NCBI RefSeq assembly: GCF_003217095.1
Contig: NZ_QJSR01000007.1
Span: 1 to 64,000, forward strand
Direction: 5' to 3'
Length of the DNA: 64,000 nucleotides
Source of the DNA: Rhizobium sp. PP-CC-3A-592
GTDB lineage: Bacteria; Pseudomonadota; Alphaproteobacteria; Rhizobiales; Rhizobiaceae
This document shows positions 8,387-17,308 of this stretch, in pieces. Both the position numbers and the translations under genes were made by a program. The notes under the pieces are model-generated. The model ran no database searches. It was not told the origin of the DNA and was given only the letters and a program-made list of their open reading frames with translations. Each line of letters opens with the position of its first letter. Position 1 is the stretch's first letter.

Positions 8387-9592
8387 ATGCCAGACGCTTT
8401 CATCTGTGATTATATCCGCACACCCATCGGCCGCTTCGGCGGAGCGCTGGCCTCCGTCCGCCCGGATGATCTCGGCGCCGTGCCGCTCAAGGCGTTGATG
8501 GCGCGCAACACTGGCGTCGATTGGGAAGCGGTTGATGATGTCATCTTCGGATGCGCCAACCAGGCCGGAGAGGACAACCGTAACGTCGCCCGCATGTCGC
8601 TTCTGCTCGCCGGCCTGCCGGTCTCCGTCAGTGGCACGACGCTCAACCGCCTCTGCGGCTCCGGCATGGATGCGGTCATGACGGCTGCGCGGGCGATCAG
8701 CGCCGGCGAGGCCGACCTGATGATTGCTGGCGGCGTGGAGAGCATGAGCCGGGCACCCTTCGTTATGCCGAAGGCCGAAACCGCCTATTCCCGGCAGGCC
8801 GAGATCTACGACACCACGATCGGCTGGCGCTTCGTCAATCCGCAGATGAAGGCTCTGTACGGTGTCGATTCCATGCCAGAGACCGGAGATAACGTCGCCA
8901 ACGACTTCCACGTGTCCCGCGAAGACCAGGACGCCTTTTCGGTCCGCTCGCAGGAAAAGGCCGCGGCCGCCCAGGCGAATGGCCGTCTCGACCGGGAAAT
9001 CACACCCGTCAGCGTTGCCCAGCGCAAGGGCGATGCCCTTGTCGTCGCAAAGGACGAGCATCCCCGCGCGACCAGCATCGCTGCGCTCGCCGGCCTCAGG
9101 CCGGTCAACAAGGCGGGCAACGGTACCGTGACGGCGGGCAATGCGTCCGGCGTGAATGATGGCGCTGCGGCCCTGATCATCGCATCCGAAGCTGGCGCGA
9201 AGCGTCATGGTTTGACCCCGATCGCGCGCATCGTCGGGGGCGCCGCTGCCGGCGTGCCGCCACGGGTCATGGGCATCGGGCCAGTGCCGGCGACGCAGAA
9301 GCTTGCCAAGCGCCTCGGCCTGTCGCCGACGCAGTTCGACGTTCTGGAAATCAATGAAGCCTTCGCCTCCCAGGCCATCGCCGTGCTGCGGCAACTCGGT
9401 ATTCCCGAGGATGCCGGGCACGTGAACCGGAACGGCGGTGCTATCGCGCTCGGCCACCCGCTCGGAATGTCCGGCGCCCGCATTGCCGGAACGGCGGCAC
9501 TCGAACTGTCCCTTGGGACCGGACGACATGCTCTGGCGGCCATGTGCATCGGCGTCGGCCAAGGCATCGCGATGGCGTTCGCGCGCGTATAA
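8387..9592 (+). CDS. pcaF: 3-oxoadipyl-CoA thiolase
   Basis: A 401-residue thiolase that cleaves 3-oxoadipyl-CoA to succinyl-CoA and acetyl-CoA, the last step of the pathway. Catalytic residues are visible: acylated Cys90 in LNRLCGSGMDA, the histidine of GGAIALGHPLG, and the C-terminal cysteine in AAMCIGVGQG. Full family length. It is third in the pcaIJF operon, and a hairpin follows immediately. A long frame antisense to this gene has no recognisable domain and is ignored. Confidence 0.95.
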   Translation: MPDAFICDYIRTPIGRFGGALASVRPDDLGAVPLKALMARNTGVDWEAVDDVIFGCANQAGEDNRNVARMSLLLAGLPVSVSGTTLNRLCGSGMDAVMTAARAISAGEADLMIAGGVESMSRAPFVMPKAETAYSRQAEIYDTTIGWRFVNPQMKALYGVDSMPETGDNVANDFHVSREDQDAFSVRSQEKAAAAQANGRLDREITPVSVAQRKGDALVVAKDEHPRATSIAALAGLRPVNKAGNGTVTAGNASGVNDGAAALIIASEAGAKRHGLTPIARIVGGAAAGVPPRVMGIGPVPATQKLAKRLGLSPTQFDVLEINEAFASQAIAVLRQLGIPEDAGHVNRNGGAIALGHPLGMSGARIAGTAALELSLGTGRHALAAMCIGVGQGIAMAFARV

Positions 9593-9596
9593 GAGC

Positions 9597-9615
9597 CGGA
9601 GGTCTTCGACCTCCG
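9597..9615 (+). terminator. Hairpin after pcaF
   Basis: An eight-base-pair stem (CGGAGGTC, loop TTC, GACCTCCG) starts four bases after the pcaF stop. No T-run follows, so it may act as an mRNA 3'-end stabiliser or a weak terminator. Confidence 0.45.
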
Positions 9616-9723
9616 CGCCACGCTGCACGACATGACCCCCCGTATTCATCGCTTGTCGATGATCCATCGGCTCTTCAAAACGCGCTATCGAGGACTATCT
9701 TCGCCAGCGATCGTTGATGGAGA

Positions 9724-10329
9724 GTGACGGATGGCGGGGAGTTCAGGCGGCGCCTCGGTGTTCGGATCGGATGTCTGTTGGAAGCGCTGATCTCAGACTA
9801 CGGCATCTGGGCCGTTCTCGTTGGGGCCGGCGTCGAGGGAGAAGCAGTCGCCTTTCTCGGCGGCGTGCTCGCGCATCGCGGTCTTCTCATCTATTGGCAG
9901 GTGGCCGCCGCTGCCGCGTTCGGCTCCTTCATTGCCGACCAGCTCTTCTTCTTCATCGGCCGGCATGCCGGACACTTTCGCTTCGTGGAGCGGCTTGAGG
10001 CGACGACGGCCATGCGCCGCGCGACCGGCCTGCTGGAGCGCTATCCCATCGGCTTCATCCTCGCCATTCGCTTCATCTATGGCGTGCGCATCATCAGCCC
10101 CCTGCTGATCAGCCGGACCAGCATTTCCGCTTTTCGCTTCCTTGTGCTGAACGGTGTTGCCGCCTGCCTCTGGGGAACGGCGATCACTGCCATCGGGTTT
10201 CTTTTCGGCAATGCCGTGGAGATGCTGTTTGGACATCTGCACCTGCACATCCATCTTCTCATCGCGCTCGCAGCGCTGGTGGCTGGCGTTGCCGGGACCG
10301 CGATGTTCGTGCGCCATCGATACCGATAA
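9724..10329 (+). CDS. DedA/SNARE-associated (VTT-domain) membrane protein
   Basis: A 201-residue integral membrane protein of the DedA family. The hallmark N-terminal re-entrant region is GAGVEGEAVAFLGGVLAHRG at about residues 35-55. The arginine-rich motif RFIYGVRIISPLLIS lies at about 117-132, and two C-terminal membrane helices end at VRHRYR. DedA proteins are inner-membrane proteins linked to lipid carrier flipping and proton-motive-force homeostasis. The start is uncertain: GTG 9724 sits too close to its GGAGA, and a TTG at 9778 would remove 18 poorly conserved residues. The next gene starts about 60 bases downstream. Confidence 0.85.
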   Translation: MTDGGEFRRRLGVRIGCLLEALISDYGIWAVLVGAGVEGEAVAFLGGVLAHRGLLIYWQVAAAAAFGSFIADQLFFFIGRHAGHFRFVERLEATTAMRRATGLLERYPIGFILAIRFIYGVRIISPLLISRTSISAFRFLVLNGVAACLWGTAITAIGFLFGNAVEMLFGHLHLHIHLLIALAALVAGVAGTAMFVRHRYR

Positions 10330-10392
10330 CCTCTCCTGCCTTGATTTTTCGCACGACCGACCAACCCCCAGCGCGCCGACCGGAAACAGATC

Positions 10393-11901
10393 ATGCCCGA
10401 ACGCCTCAAAGCGCCTTCCCTCGACCGCGACACCCTTCAGGCGCTTCTCGGCGGCCTCAGCGAGGGGGTGATCTTCCTCGATGGCAAAGGGCGCATCACC
10501 TGGGCGAACCCAGCCGCTCTGGCGATGCACCGCGTCGAGGCCATCCACGATCTCGGCGGCGACGCGAAGGGGTACCGACGGACCTTCACCCTGCGCTATC
10601 GCAACAACCATCCGCTGGAAGAGGGCCAGTATCCGATCGAGCGTCTGCTGGCCGGTGAAACGGTCGAGGACGTCACGGTGGAGATCTCGCCGGCAACGGA
10701 CCTCGACACGGCTTGGGTTCACACGAGCCGGAGCATGGCGATCTCTGGCAAGAGCGATGGCGATGCGGTTCTAGCGCTGGTCATCCGCGACGAGACGCCA
10801 CGCTTTGAGGCCGAGGAGCGGTTTGAGCGCTCCTTCAACGCCAACCCTGCCCCCGGCCTCATCTGTCGGCTGGATGACCACCGGTTCATCCGCGTCAATC
10901 AGGGGTTCCTCGAGATGACCGGCTTCATTAAGGAAGACATCATCGGGCGAACGGTGGAGGCCATCGGGCTGTTTTCAAATTGCGAGAGCGGCGAAGATGC
11001 ACTGGCGAAGCTTGTCGAGGGCCGCGTCATCCGGCATCGCGAGGCGCTGGTTCCTTTGCCGGCCGGCGGCGACCGTCTGGTGATCGTGGCGGGAGAGCCG
11101 ATCGCGGTCGTGGAGGAGCCCTGCATGCTCTTCACCTTCGCCGATCTGGATGCGCGTCGAAAAGCGCAGAATGCACTGCGGCAGAGCGAGGAACGATTCT
11201 CGAAATCCTTCCGGCTTTCGCCGGCACCCGCAGCCATCTCGCGGCTGGACGATTTCGTTTTCACCGAGGCGAACGACGCCTTCCTGCAGATCTCCGGCTA
11301 CGGCCTGACGGACGTCGTCGGCCGGACGGCGGGCGAGTTGCGCCTATGGGACGACATCGCCGCGCGTAAAGACATCGAGCAGAAGCTGCGCGACAACACC
11401 TTCGTGCGCGACGAGCCGATGCGCATGAAGCAGAAGGATGGTGCCTTTGCCGAATGCCTTGTCTCGGCGGAGCGCGTCGAGATCAACGACGAACAATGTA
11501 TCATCTGGGCCTTGCAGGACGTGACCGAGCGTCGGCGGAGCGAGGCGCAACTGGTGGAGGCGATCGAAAGCGTGATGGCCGACACGTCCTGGCTCAGTCG
11601 CTCGATCGTCGATCGCCTTGCGACGCTGAAACAGACTTCGAGTGCGGCTCCGACGGCGCAGCTTGTCGCCTTGAGCGACCGGGAACGCGAAATCCTCGGC
11701 CTGATCTGCAGCGGGCAGAGCGATGCCGAGATGAGCGACACCCTGCATCTCTCCAAAAACACGATCCGCAACCACATCGCATCGCTCTATGGGAAGATCG
11801 GCGTCAACCGCCGCGCGGCCGCAGTCATCTGGGCACGAGAGCGCGGCTTCACGGGACTGCCGGATGCCAAGCTCAGCAAGCGGCCGGGACGGCAAAAATA
11901 G
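10393..11901 (+). CDS. PAS-domain LuxR-type transcriptional regulator
   Basis: A 502-residue soluble protein with three consecutive PAS domains (about residues 10-135, 145-260 and 270-385) and a C-terminal LuxR/FixJ-type helix-turn-helix at about 425-490 (LSDREREILGLICSGQSDAE, then LSKNTIRNHIASLYGKIGV). There is no kinase or receiver, so it appears to be a one-component sensor that binds its signal in a PAS pocket. It precedes small stress-type genes (CsbD, BON-like, DUF992) and may control them; that is inference from order. Ligand unknown. Confidence 0.88.
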   Translation: MPERLKAPSLDRDTLQALLGGLSEGVIFLDGKGRITWANPAALAMHRVEAIHDLGGDAKGYRRTFTLRYRNNHPLEEGQYPIERLLAGETVEDVTVEISPATDLDTAWVHTSRSMAISGKSDGDAVLALVIRDETPRFEAEERFERSFNANPAPGLICRLDDHRFIRVNQGFLEMTGFIKEDIIGRTVEAIGLFSNCESGEDALAKLVEGRVIRHREALVPLPAGGDRLVIVAGEPIAVVEEPCMLFTFADLDARRKAQNALRQSEERFSKSFRLSPAPAAISRLDDFVFTEANDAFLQISGYGLTDVVGRTAGELRLWDDIAARKDIEQKLRDNTFVRDEPMRMKQKDGAFAECLVSAERVEINDEQCIIWALQDVTERRRSEAQLVEAIESVMADTSWLSRSIVDRLATLKQTSSAAPTAQLVALSDREREILGLICSGQSDAEMSDTLHLSKNTIRNHIASLYGKIGVNRRAAAVIWARERGFTGLPDAKLSKRPGRQK

Positions 11902-11938
11902 CAGAAACCCATCTGCGACCTGAAAAAAGGTCATTTAC

Positions 11939-11958
11939 TACCAGGCCGACTGGTATTT
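11939..11958 (+). terminator. Weak hairpin after the PAS-LuxR gene
   Basis: TACCAG and CTGGTA form a six-base-pair stem with a five-base loop, followed by TTTCCC, 38 bases after the stop. A shorter GACCT/AGGTC hairpin precedes it. This is modest evidence for termination before the csbD-like gene. Confidence 0.4.
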
Positions 11959-12063
11959 CCCAATCTGAAATCATCCATCCAAACCACCTATCTCCCGTTT
12001 CATGACAGCGAGATCATATCGCTGCCATCTGAACCTAAACGTCTGTTTTCAAGGAGAACCAAG

Positions 12064-12243
12064 ATGGACAAGAACCGTATCGAAGGCGGAGCCAAGGAAG
12101 CGAAGGGTACCGTCAAGGAGGTTGTCGGCAAGCTGGTCGGCAACGAGCGCCTCGAAGCCGAAGGCAAGATCGACAAGGCGGACGGCAAGGCTCAAAGCAC
12201 GCTCGGCAAGGCCAAGGACGCCATCAAGGGCGCCCTCAAATAG
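12064..12243 (+). CDS. CsbD family small stress protein
   Basis: A 59-residue protein that starts MDKNRIEGGAKEAKGTVKE and continues with the Lys/Gly/Ala-rich repeats typical of CsbD (KLVGNERLEAEGKIDKADGK). A CAAGGAGA ribosome-binding site lies just before the ATG. CsbD proteins are small, hydrophilic general-stress proteins whose molecular role is unknown; in alphaproteobacteria they are commonly under general-stress control. I looked for a GGAAC/CGTT promoter upstream and did not find one. The protein is complete. Confidence 0.85.
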   Translation: MDKNRIEGGAKEAKGTVKEVVGKLVGNERLEAEGKIDKADGKAQSTLGKAKDAIKGALK

Positions 12244-12333
12244 GCTGCTGCGGCTGCCGGCTTTCCGACATTGGAGAGCCGGGGCGCAGGCGAGATGATC
12301 CCCTTGAGAGCCCGACTGAGAGGCAGAGCCATC

Positions 12334-12594
12334 ATGTTGTTTCCCGTTCTTTCGAACACCGCCCTCACCCCCGACCAGGGATCGACCCAGGCGACGATCG
12401 CTTGCGTTCTTGCCTATACCTATGGGCTGGAAGACTGCCGGATCGCGGTTGCAGTGACCGAGGAGCACGTCCTGCTCTCCGGCACGGCCCCGAGCCGCGA
12501 GGCGATCGACATGGCCATCGGCATTGCCGCCGACCTCTCGTCGCGCCGCGTCGTCAGCGACGTCGAAATCGTTTCGCCCGCGGCGCCGTGCTGA
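12334..12594 (+). CDS. Small BON-domain-like protein
   Basis: A protein of about 86 residues. The segment from about residue 25 (RIAVAVTEEHVLLSGTAPSR) followed by AIDMAIGIAADLSSRRVVSD looks like a single BON-type alpha/beta repeat: a strand ending LSGTAPS, then a helix with regularly spaced alanines, then a final strand. There is no signal peptide from this start. The start is uncertain, since an in-frame ATG at 12295 would add 13 residues. BON proteins often bind membranes and accompany osmotic or envelope-stress genes, in keeping with its neighbours. Confidence 0.55.
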   Translation: MLFPVLSNTALTPDQGSTQATIACVLAYTYGLEDCRIAVAVTEEHVLLSGTAPSREAIDMAIGIAADLSSRRVVSDVEIVSPAAPC

Positions 12595-12655
12595 ACCGGT
12601 GCATTTCACGCCCGAACATCGAACTGAACATCACAATCACTCTCGGAGTTATTTC

Positions 12656-13174
12656 ATGAAGAAGACCCTCATCCTCGCCCTCGCCGCAACCCTGGCCATC
12701 GGCACCACCGCATCGGCGGCCGACATGACACCGTCGAAGAAGCACCATGGCAGGCAGGTCGCTGACGAGCCTCGCGAACGTCTGGGCACGCTGTCCTGCG
12801 AGGTTGCCGGCGGAATCGGCCTGCTCATCGGGTCGAGCAAGGCTGTGGATTGCACCTTCAGGCAGCGCGGCGGAAAGACCGAGCGCTACACCGGCACCAT
12901 CGGTAAGCTCGGCATCGACGTCGGCGTGACGGGCAAGTCCTATCTCAGCTGGATCGTCGTCAACACGGTCCCGACCACCATCGGCCAGGGCAGCCTTGCC
13001 GGCACCTATGTCGGCGCATCGGCGAGCGCCGCCGTCGGCCTCGGCCTTGGCGCAAACGCCCTTGTCGGCGGCAATTCAAAGAACTTCGGCCTCCAGCCGC
13101 TGAGCACGCAGGCCGGCACCGGCCTCAACGTCGCCGCCGGCGTCTCGCGCCTGCAGCTGAACGCCGCAAACTGA
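12656..13174 (+). CDS. DUF992 domain-containing exported protein
   Basis: A 172-residue secreted protein with a clean signal peptide (MKKTLILALAATLAIGTTAS, AXA site before ADMTPS). The DUF992 domain spans about residues 40-168: GTLSCEVAGGIGLLIGSSKA, then CTFRQRGGKTERYTG and a glycine/alanine-rich C-terminal half. The cysteine pair in LSCEV and DCTF is typical and may form a disulphide. The function of the family is unknown; it is confined mostly to alphaproteobacteria. A strong terminator follows. Confidence 0.82.
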   Translation: MKKTLILALAATLAIGTTASAADMTPSKKHHGRQVADEPRERLGTLSCEVAGGIGLLIGSSKAVDCTFRQRGGKTERYTGTIGKLGIDVGVTGKSYLSWIVVNTVPTTIGQGSLAGTYVGASASAAVGLGLGANALVGGNSKNFGLQPLSTQAGTGLNVAAGVSRLQLNAAN

Positions 13175-13211
13175 CCAAGGCGAAACGCGACGCCTTGCCA
13201 TTGGACTGATA

Positions 13212-13239
13212 GGGGCGGGACCGAAAGGTCCCGCCCCTT
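13212..13239 (+). terminator. Strong hairpin terminator after DUF992 gene
   Basis: A perfect 11-base-pair stem (GGGGCGGGACC, loop GAAA, GGTCCCGCCCC) followed by TT. The GNRA-type tetraloop makes it very stable. It separates the stress block from the inositol-type transporter. Confidence 0.75.
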
Positions 13240-13308
13240 CGCGCGTTTACAAACAGAAGCCCTTCCGACCTCCTCTACAACCGTCCAGCAGACATCGCGA
13301 AGATTCAA

Positions 13309-13345
13309 TTTGACGACGGATACAAACAATGGAATAAACATTCCA
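13309..13345 (+). promoter_or_regulatory. Putative promoter with IolR-type dyad upstream of inositol-type SBP
   Basis: TTGACG at 13309-13314 is followed after about 17-18 bases by an AT-rich -10-like element (AATAAA, about 13333-13338). Overlapping it is TGGAAT-AAAC-ATTCCA at 13330-13345, which fits GGAA-N6-TTCC, the motif reported for the RpiR-type inositol repressor IolR of Sinorhizobium. No iolR gene is in the window, so a trans-acting regulator is inferred. Confidence 0.5.
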
Positions 13346-13463
13346 CGAGGATTTATTTTGTTAGTTTTGTACCGTTTCGGCGTACCGCCAGCGGACATCG
13401 AGGGACCCGTTTTGGGAGATCCGGATAACGGGGTGCGACCGGACACCCGCCTGAGGAGGAAAC

Positions 13464-14393
13464 ATGAAGAAGATCATTTTCAGCGCGGCGCTTGCCGTGA
13501 TGCTCTCGACGGCAGCACATGCCGAGACGATCGGCGTGTCGATCGCCAAGTTCGACGACAACTTCCTGACCGTTCTGCGCAATGGCATGAGCGACTACGC
13601 GCAGACGCTGAACGGCGTTTCGCTGCAGATCGAGGACGCCCAAAACGACGTCGCTAAGCAGCAGAGCCAGATTCAGAACTTCATCGCAGCCGGCGTCGAT
13701 GCAATCATCGTCAACCCGGTCGATACCGACGCGACCGCCGCCATGTCGAAGATCGCCTCCGACGCCAACATTCCGCTCGTCTACGTCAACCGCCAGCCGG
13801 CGAATCTCGATGCGCTGCCGGACAAGCAGGCCTTCGTCGCCTCCGAGGAAACGGTCGCCGGCACGCTCGAAGCGCAGGAAGTCTGCCGTCTTCTCGGCGG
13901 CAAGGGCAAGGCCGTCGTCATGATGGGCGAGCTTTCCAACCAGGGCGCGCGCATGCGCACCGCCGCCGTGCATGACGTTCTGGCGACGGATGCCTGCAAG
14001 GGCATCTCCATCGTCGAGGAGCAGACCGCAAACTGGCAGCGCACCGAAGGTGCCGACCTGATTACCAACTGGCTGTCGGCCGGAACCGAGTTCGATGCCG
14101 TGATCGCCAACAATGACGAAATGGCGATCGGCGCGATGCAGGCCCTGAAGGCCGCCGGCCGTCCGATGGACAAGGTCGTGATTGCGGGCGTCGATGCGAC
14201 GCAGGACGCGCTCGCCGCGATGGCCGCCGGCGACCTTGACGTCACCGTCTTCCAGAACGCTGCCGGCCAGGGCAAGGGCGCCGTGGATGCCGCGCTGAAG
14301 CTGGTCAAGGGCGAGACCGTGGAAAAGAAGGTCTACATTCCCTTCGAACTCGTCACGCCCGCCAACCTCAAGGACTACCAGGCCAAGAACTAA
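13464..14393 (+). CDS. Sugar/inositol ABC transporter substrate-binding protein (CUT2)
   Basis: A 309-residue periplasmic type I binding protein. The signal peptide ([20 protein letters not shown]) is followed by [20 protein letters not shown], typical of the ribose/inositol CUT2 family, and the motif [15 protein letters not shown] near residue 80. The GGAA-N6-TTCC dyad upstream and the adjoining CUT2 ATPase, permease and dehydrogenase make myo-inositol or a related cyclitol the best ligand guess; this is inference, and another pentose or hexose is possible. A GAGGA ribosome-binding site precedes the ATG. A strong stem-loop follows its stop, probably setting SBP mRNA excess over the membrane parts. 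Confidence 0.85.
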   Translation: MKKIIFSAALAVMLSTAAHAETIGVSIAKFDDNFLTVLRNGMSDYAQTLNGVSLQIEDAQNDVAKQQSQIQNFIAAGVDAIIVNPVDTDATAAMSKIASDANIPLVYVNRQPANLDALPDKQAFVASEETVAGTLEAQEVCRLLGGKGKAVVMMGELSNQGARMRTAAVHDVLATDACKGISIVEEQTANWQRTEGADLITNWLSAGTEFDAVIANNDEMAIGAMQALKAAGRPMDKVVIAGVDATQDALAAMAAGDLDVTVFQNAAGQGKGAVDAALKLVKGETVEKKVYIPFELVTPANLKDYQAKN

Positions 14394-14403
14394 GGCCTGA
14401 CGA

Positions 14404-14430
14404 CGGACTGCGGGCACCACCCGCAGTCCG
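14404..14430 (+). promoter_or_regulatory. Intercistronic stem-loop after SBP gene
   Basis: A perfect 11-base-pair stem (CGGACTGCGGG and CCCGCAGTCCG, loop CACCA) starts 11 bases after the SBP stop and precedes the ATPase gene by about 145 bases. There is no T-run. It is likely an attenuator or RNA 3'-end protector within the operon rather than a full terminator. Confidence 0.6.
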
Positions 14431-14575
14431 ATCTGCGCAGGTCCGGGCAAAGCGGCGACACCTTGCCCTCGGGGCGACACCTCGCCCCCGGACACTGCCG
14501 CAACAACCCGGAGAGAATGCCCGCCCGGTACCTTCGGTTACCGGACGGGTGGAAAGTCTTTCGAGGAGGATAACG

Positions 14576-16114
14576 ATGGTCAGCCCGTCGACGATGGCCG
14601 CTGTGCGCAAGAGCGGCGCCATTCCCAATGCCGAATTTCTGCTGACCGCCGAGGGCGTCCGCAAGGAGTTTCCCGGCGTCGTCGCCCTCGATGACGTCAC
14701 CTTCCGGCTGAAGCGTGGCACGGTCCATGCGCTCATGGGCGAGAACGGCGCGGGGAAATCGACGCTGATGAAGATCCTCGCCGGTATCTATCGGCCGGAT
14801 CGCGGGCAGGTTCGCCTGAAGGGTGTCGATATCGAGCTTGCCTCGCCGCTGGACGCCCTGGAAAACGGCATTGCGATGATCCATCAGGAGCTGAACCTGA
14901 TGCCGTTCATGACGGTGGCGGAAAACATCTGGATCCGCCGCGAGCCCAAGGGCCGTTTCGGACTGATCGACCACGGCGCCATGAACCGCCAGACCGCCGA
15001 CCTCTTCAAACGCCTGAACATCGCGCTCGATCCGCAGTCCCTGGTCGGCGATCTCTCGGTGGCGAACCGGCAGATGGTGGAGATCGCAAAGGCCGTCTCC
15101 TACGAATCCGACGTCCTCATCATGGACGAACCGACCTCGGCGCTGACCGAGCGCGAGGTGGAGCACCTCTTTGCCATCATCCGCAGCCTGCGCGAACAGG
15201 GCATCGGCATCGTCTACATCACGCACAAGATGAACGAGCTGTTCGAGATCGCGGACGAGTTTTCGGTGTTTCGCGACGGCAAATATATCGGCACGCACGC
15301 GTCCACGGACGTCACGCGCGACGACATCATCCGCATGATGGTCGGGCGCGAAATCACCCAGATGTTTCCAAAGGAAGATGTTCCGATCGGCGAGACCGTT
15401 CTTGCGGTCAAGAATCTGTCGCTGCGTGGCGTCTTCACGGATATCTCCTTCGAGGTGCGCGCGGGCGAGATCCTCGGCATCGCCGGCCTCGTCGGCTCCG
15501 GCCGGTCGAATGTCGCCGAAGCCCTTTTCGGCGTGACCCCGGCAACCTCCGGCACGATCGCCATCAACGGCCGCGACATCGTCATCGACACGCCGACCAA
15601 GGCCATCGCCAATCGCATGGCGTTCCTCACCGAAGACCGCAAGGACACGGGCTGCCTGCTGATCCTCAACGTGCTGGAGAACATGCAGATCGCCGTGCTG
15701 CAGGACAAGTTCGTCAAGTACGGCTTCGTGCAACAGACGGCGCTTGCCGAGAAATGCGGGGACATGGCGCGCAAGCTGCGCGTCAAGACGCCCAATCTGG
15801 ACGAGCGGATCGAAAATCTTTCGGGCGGCAACCAGCAGAAAGCGCTCATCGGGCGGTGGATGCTCACCGATCCCCGTATTCTCATTCTCGACGAGCCGAC
15901 CCGCGGCATCGATGTCGGCGCCAAGGCCGAGATCCACCGCCTGGTCAGCGAGATGGCGCGCAACGGCGTCGCCATCATTATGATCTCGTCGGAAATGCCC
16001 GAAGTTCTCGGCATGAGCGATCGCATCATGGTGATGCACGAAGGCCGCGTCACCGGCTTTCTCGATCGTGCCGAAGCCACGCAAATCAAGGTGATGGAGC
16101 TGGCGGCGCGCTGA
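14576..16114 (+). CDS. Sugar/inositol ABC transporter ATP-binding protein (tandem CUT2 ATPase)
   Basis: A 512-residue duplicated ATPase. The N-terminal half has a full Walker A (GENGAGKS, 55-62), an ABC signature ([14 protein letters not shown]) and Walker B ([11 protein letters not shown]). The C-terminal half has the degenerate P-loop GLVGSGRS and signature LSGGNQQK, the usual asymmetry of RbsA/MglA-type proteins. Start: ATG 14576 follows a GAGGAGG site; a GTG at 14549 in frame is not supported. It energises uptake with the SBP at 13464 and the permease at 16161. Confidence 0.92.
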   Translation: MVSPSTMAAVRKSGAIPNAEFLLTAEGVRKEFPGVVALDDVTFRLKRGTVHALMGENGAGKSTLMKILAGIYRPDRGQVRLKGVDIELASPLDALENGIAMIHQELNLMPFMTVAENIWIRREPKGRFGLIDHGAMNRQTADLFKRLNIALDPQSLVGDLSVANRQMVEIAKAVSYESDVLIMDEPTSALTEREVEHLFAIIRSLREQGIGIVYITHKMNELFEIADEFSVFRDGKYIGTHASTDVTRDDIIRMMVGREITQMFPKEDVPIGETVLAVKNLSLRGVFTDISFEVRAGEILGIAGLVGSGRSNVAEALFGVTPATSGTIAINGRDIVIDTPTKAIANRMAFLTEDRKDTGCLLILNVLENMQIAVLQDKFVKYGFVQQTALAEKCGDMARKLRVKTPNLDERIENLSGGNQQKALIGRWMLTDPRILILDEPTRGIDVGAKAEIHRLVSEMARNGVAIIMISSEMPEVLGMSDRIMVMHEGRVTGFLDRAEATQIKVMELAAR

Positions 16115-16160
16115 GCGCGCCATTCACGCCGCTTATCCATCGCGTCAGGGAGGACTATCA

Positions 16161-17186
16161 ATGGCCAACAATGAAGCCGTGCACGGCACCTCGCCCGTCT
16201 CGCCACACTCGCGGCGAAAACTGCCGTCCGAGTTCAACATCTTCCTCGTGCTGATCGCCATCGCGCTCGTCTACGAACTGCTCGGCTGGATCTTCATCGG
16301 CCAGAGCTTCCTGATGAACACGCAGCGCCTGACGATCATGATCCTGCAGGTCTCCGTGATCGGCATCATCGCCGTCGGCGTCACGCAGGTCATCATCACC
16401 GGCGGCATCGACCTTTCCTCCGGATCCGTCGTCGGCATGACGGCGATGATCTCGGCCAGCGTCGCGCAGGCTTCCACCTGGCCCCGCGCGGTCTATCCCT
16501 CCCTGACCGACATGCCCTTCATCGTGCCGATCGCGCTCGGCATCGGCATCGGCCTGCTTGCCGGCTTCGTCAATGGGCAGCTGATCGCCCGCACGAAGAT
16601 CCCGCCCTTCATCGCCACGCTCGGCATGATGGTCTCGGCCCGCGGCATTTCCAAATGGTACACGAAGGGCCAGCCGGTCTCGGGGCTCACCGACCAGTTC
16701 AATTTCATCGGCACGGGCATCTGGCCGGTCATCGTCTTCCTCGTCGTCGCGCTCATCTTCCACATCGCGCTTCGCTACACCCGCTATGGCAAGTTCACCT
16801 ATGCGATCGGCGCCAATATGCAGGCCGCGCGCGTTTCCGGCATCAATGTCGAAGGCCACCTGATCAAGGTCTATGCCATTGCCGGCATGCTGGCCGGTCT
16901 CGCCGGCGTGGTCACCGCCGCACGGGCCCAGACCGCACAGTCCGGCATGGGCGTGATGTACGAGCTCGACGCCATCGCCGCGACTGTCATTGGCGGCACA
17001 TCGCTGAATGGCGGCGTCGGCCGCATCACCGGCACGGTCATCGGCACGGTCATCCTCGGCGTCATGACCTCGGGTTTCACCTTCCTCCGGGTGGACGCCT
17101 ACTACCAGGAAATCGTCAAGGGCCTCATCATCGTCACGGCCGTCGTGGTCGACGTCTATCGCCAGAAGAAACGTTCCAAGGGCTGA
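16161..17186 (+). CDS. Sugar/inositol ABC transporter permease (CUT2)
   Basis: A 341-residue inner-membrane permease of the RbsC/IatP type with about eight to ten hydrophobic segments. The family signature [17 protein letters not shown] occurs at about residue 77, and [15 protein letters not shown] and [16 protein letters not shown] further on are typical. It begins behind an AGGGAGGA site 46 bases after the ATPase gene. It completes the three-part transporter of this operon. Confidence 0.92.
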   Translation: MANNEAVHGTSPVSPHSRRKLPSEFNIFLVLIAIALVYELLGWIFIGQSFLMNTQRLTIMILQVSVIGIIAVGVTQVIITGGIDLSSGSVVGMTAMISASVAQASTWPRAVYPSLTDMPFIVPIALGIGIGLLAGFVNGQLIARTKIPPFIATLGMMVSARGISKWYTKGQPVSGLTDQFNFIGTGIWPVIVFLVVALIFHIALRYTRYGKFTYAIGANMQAARVSGINVEGHLIKVYAIAGMLAGLAGVVTAARAQTAQSGMGVMYELDAIAATVIGGTSLNGGVGRITGTVIGTVILGVMTSGFTFLRVDAYYQEIVKGLIIVTAVVVDVYRQKKRSKG

Positions 17187-17308
17187 CGCGCAGGTATCAC
17201 ACGTTCCTTAAAGGCCGGCACTGTCGCTGCCGCGCCTTTGCGAAAGCCTTTCCCCAGCATTTCAGCAGTCACCTCCAGAGCTGCGACCAAACCCATCGGG
17301 AGACAAAC

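Noticed and set aside
7679-9667. A 662-codon minus-strand open frame
   Set aside because: Antisense shadow of pcaJ and pcaF; no recognisable domain, no ribosome-binding site.
12000-12064. Search for an EcfG-type promoter upstream of the CsbD gene
   Set aside because: No GGAAC/CGTT pair with suitable spacing was found.
14390-16123. A 577-codon minus-strand frame
   Set aside because: Antisense shadow of the CUT2 ATPase; His/Asp/Arg-rich composition with no fold.
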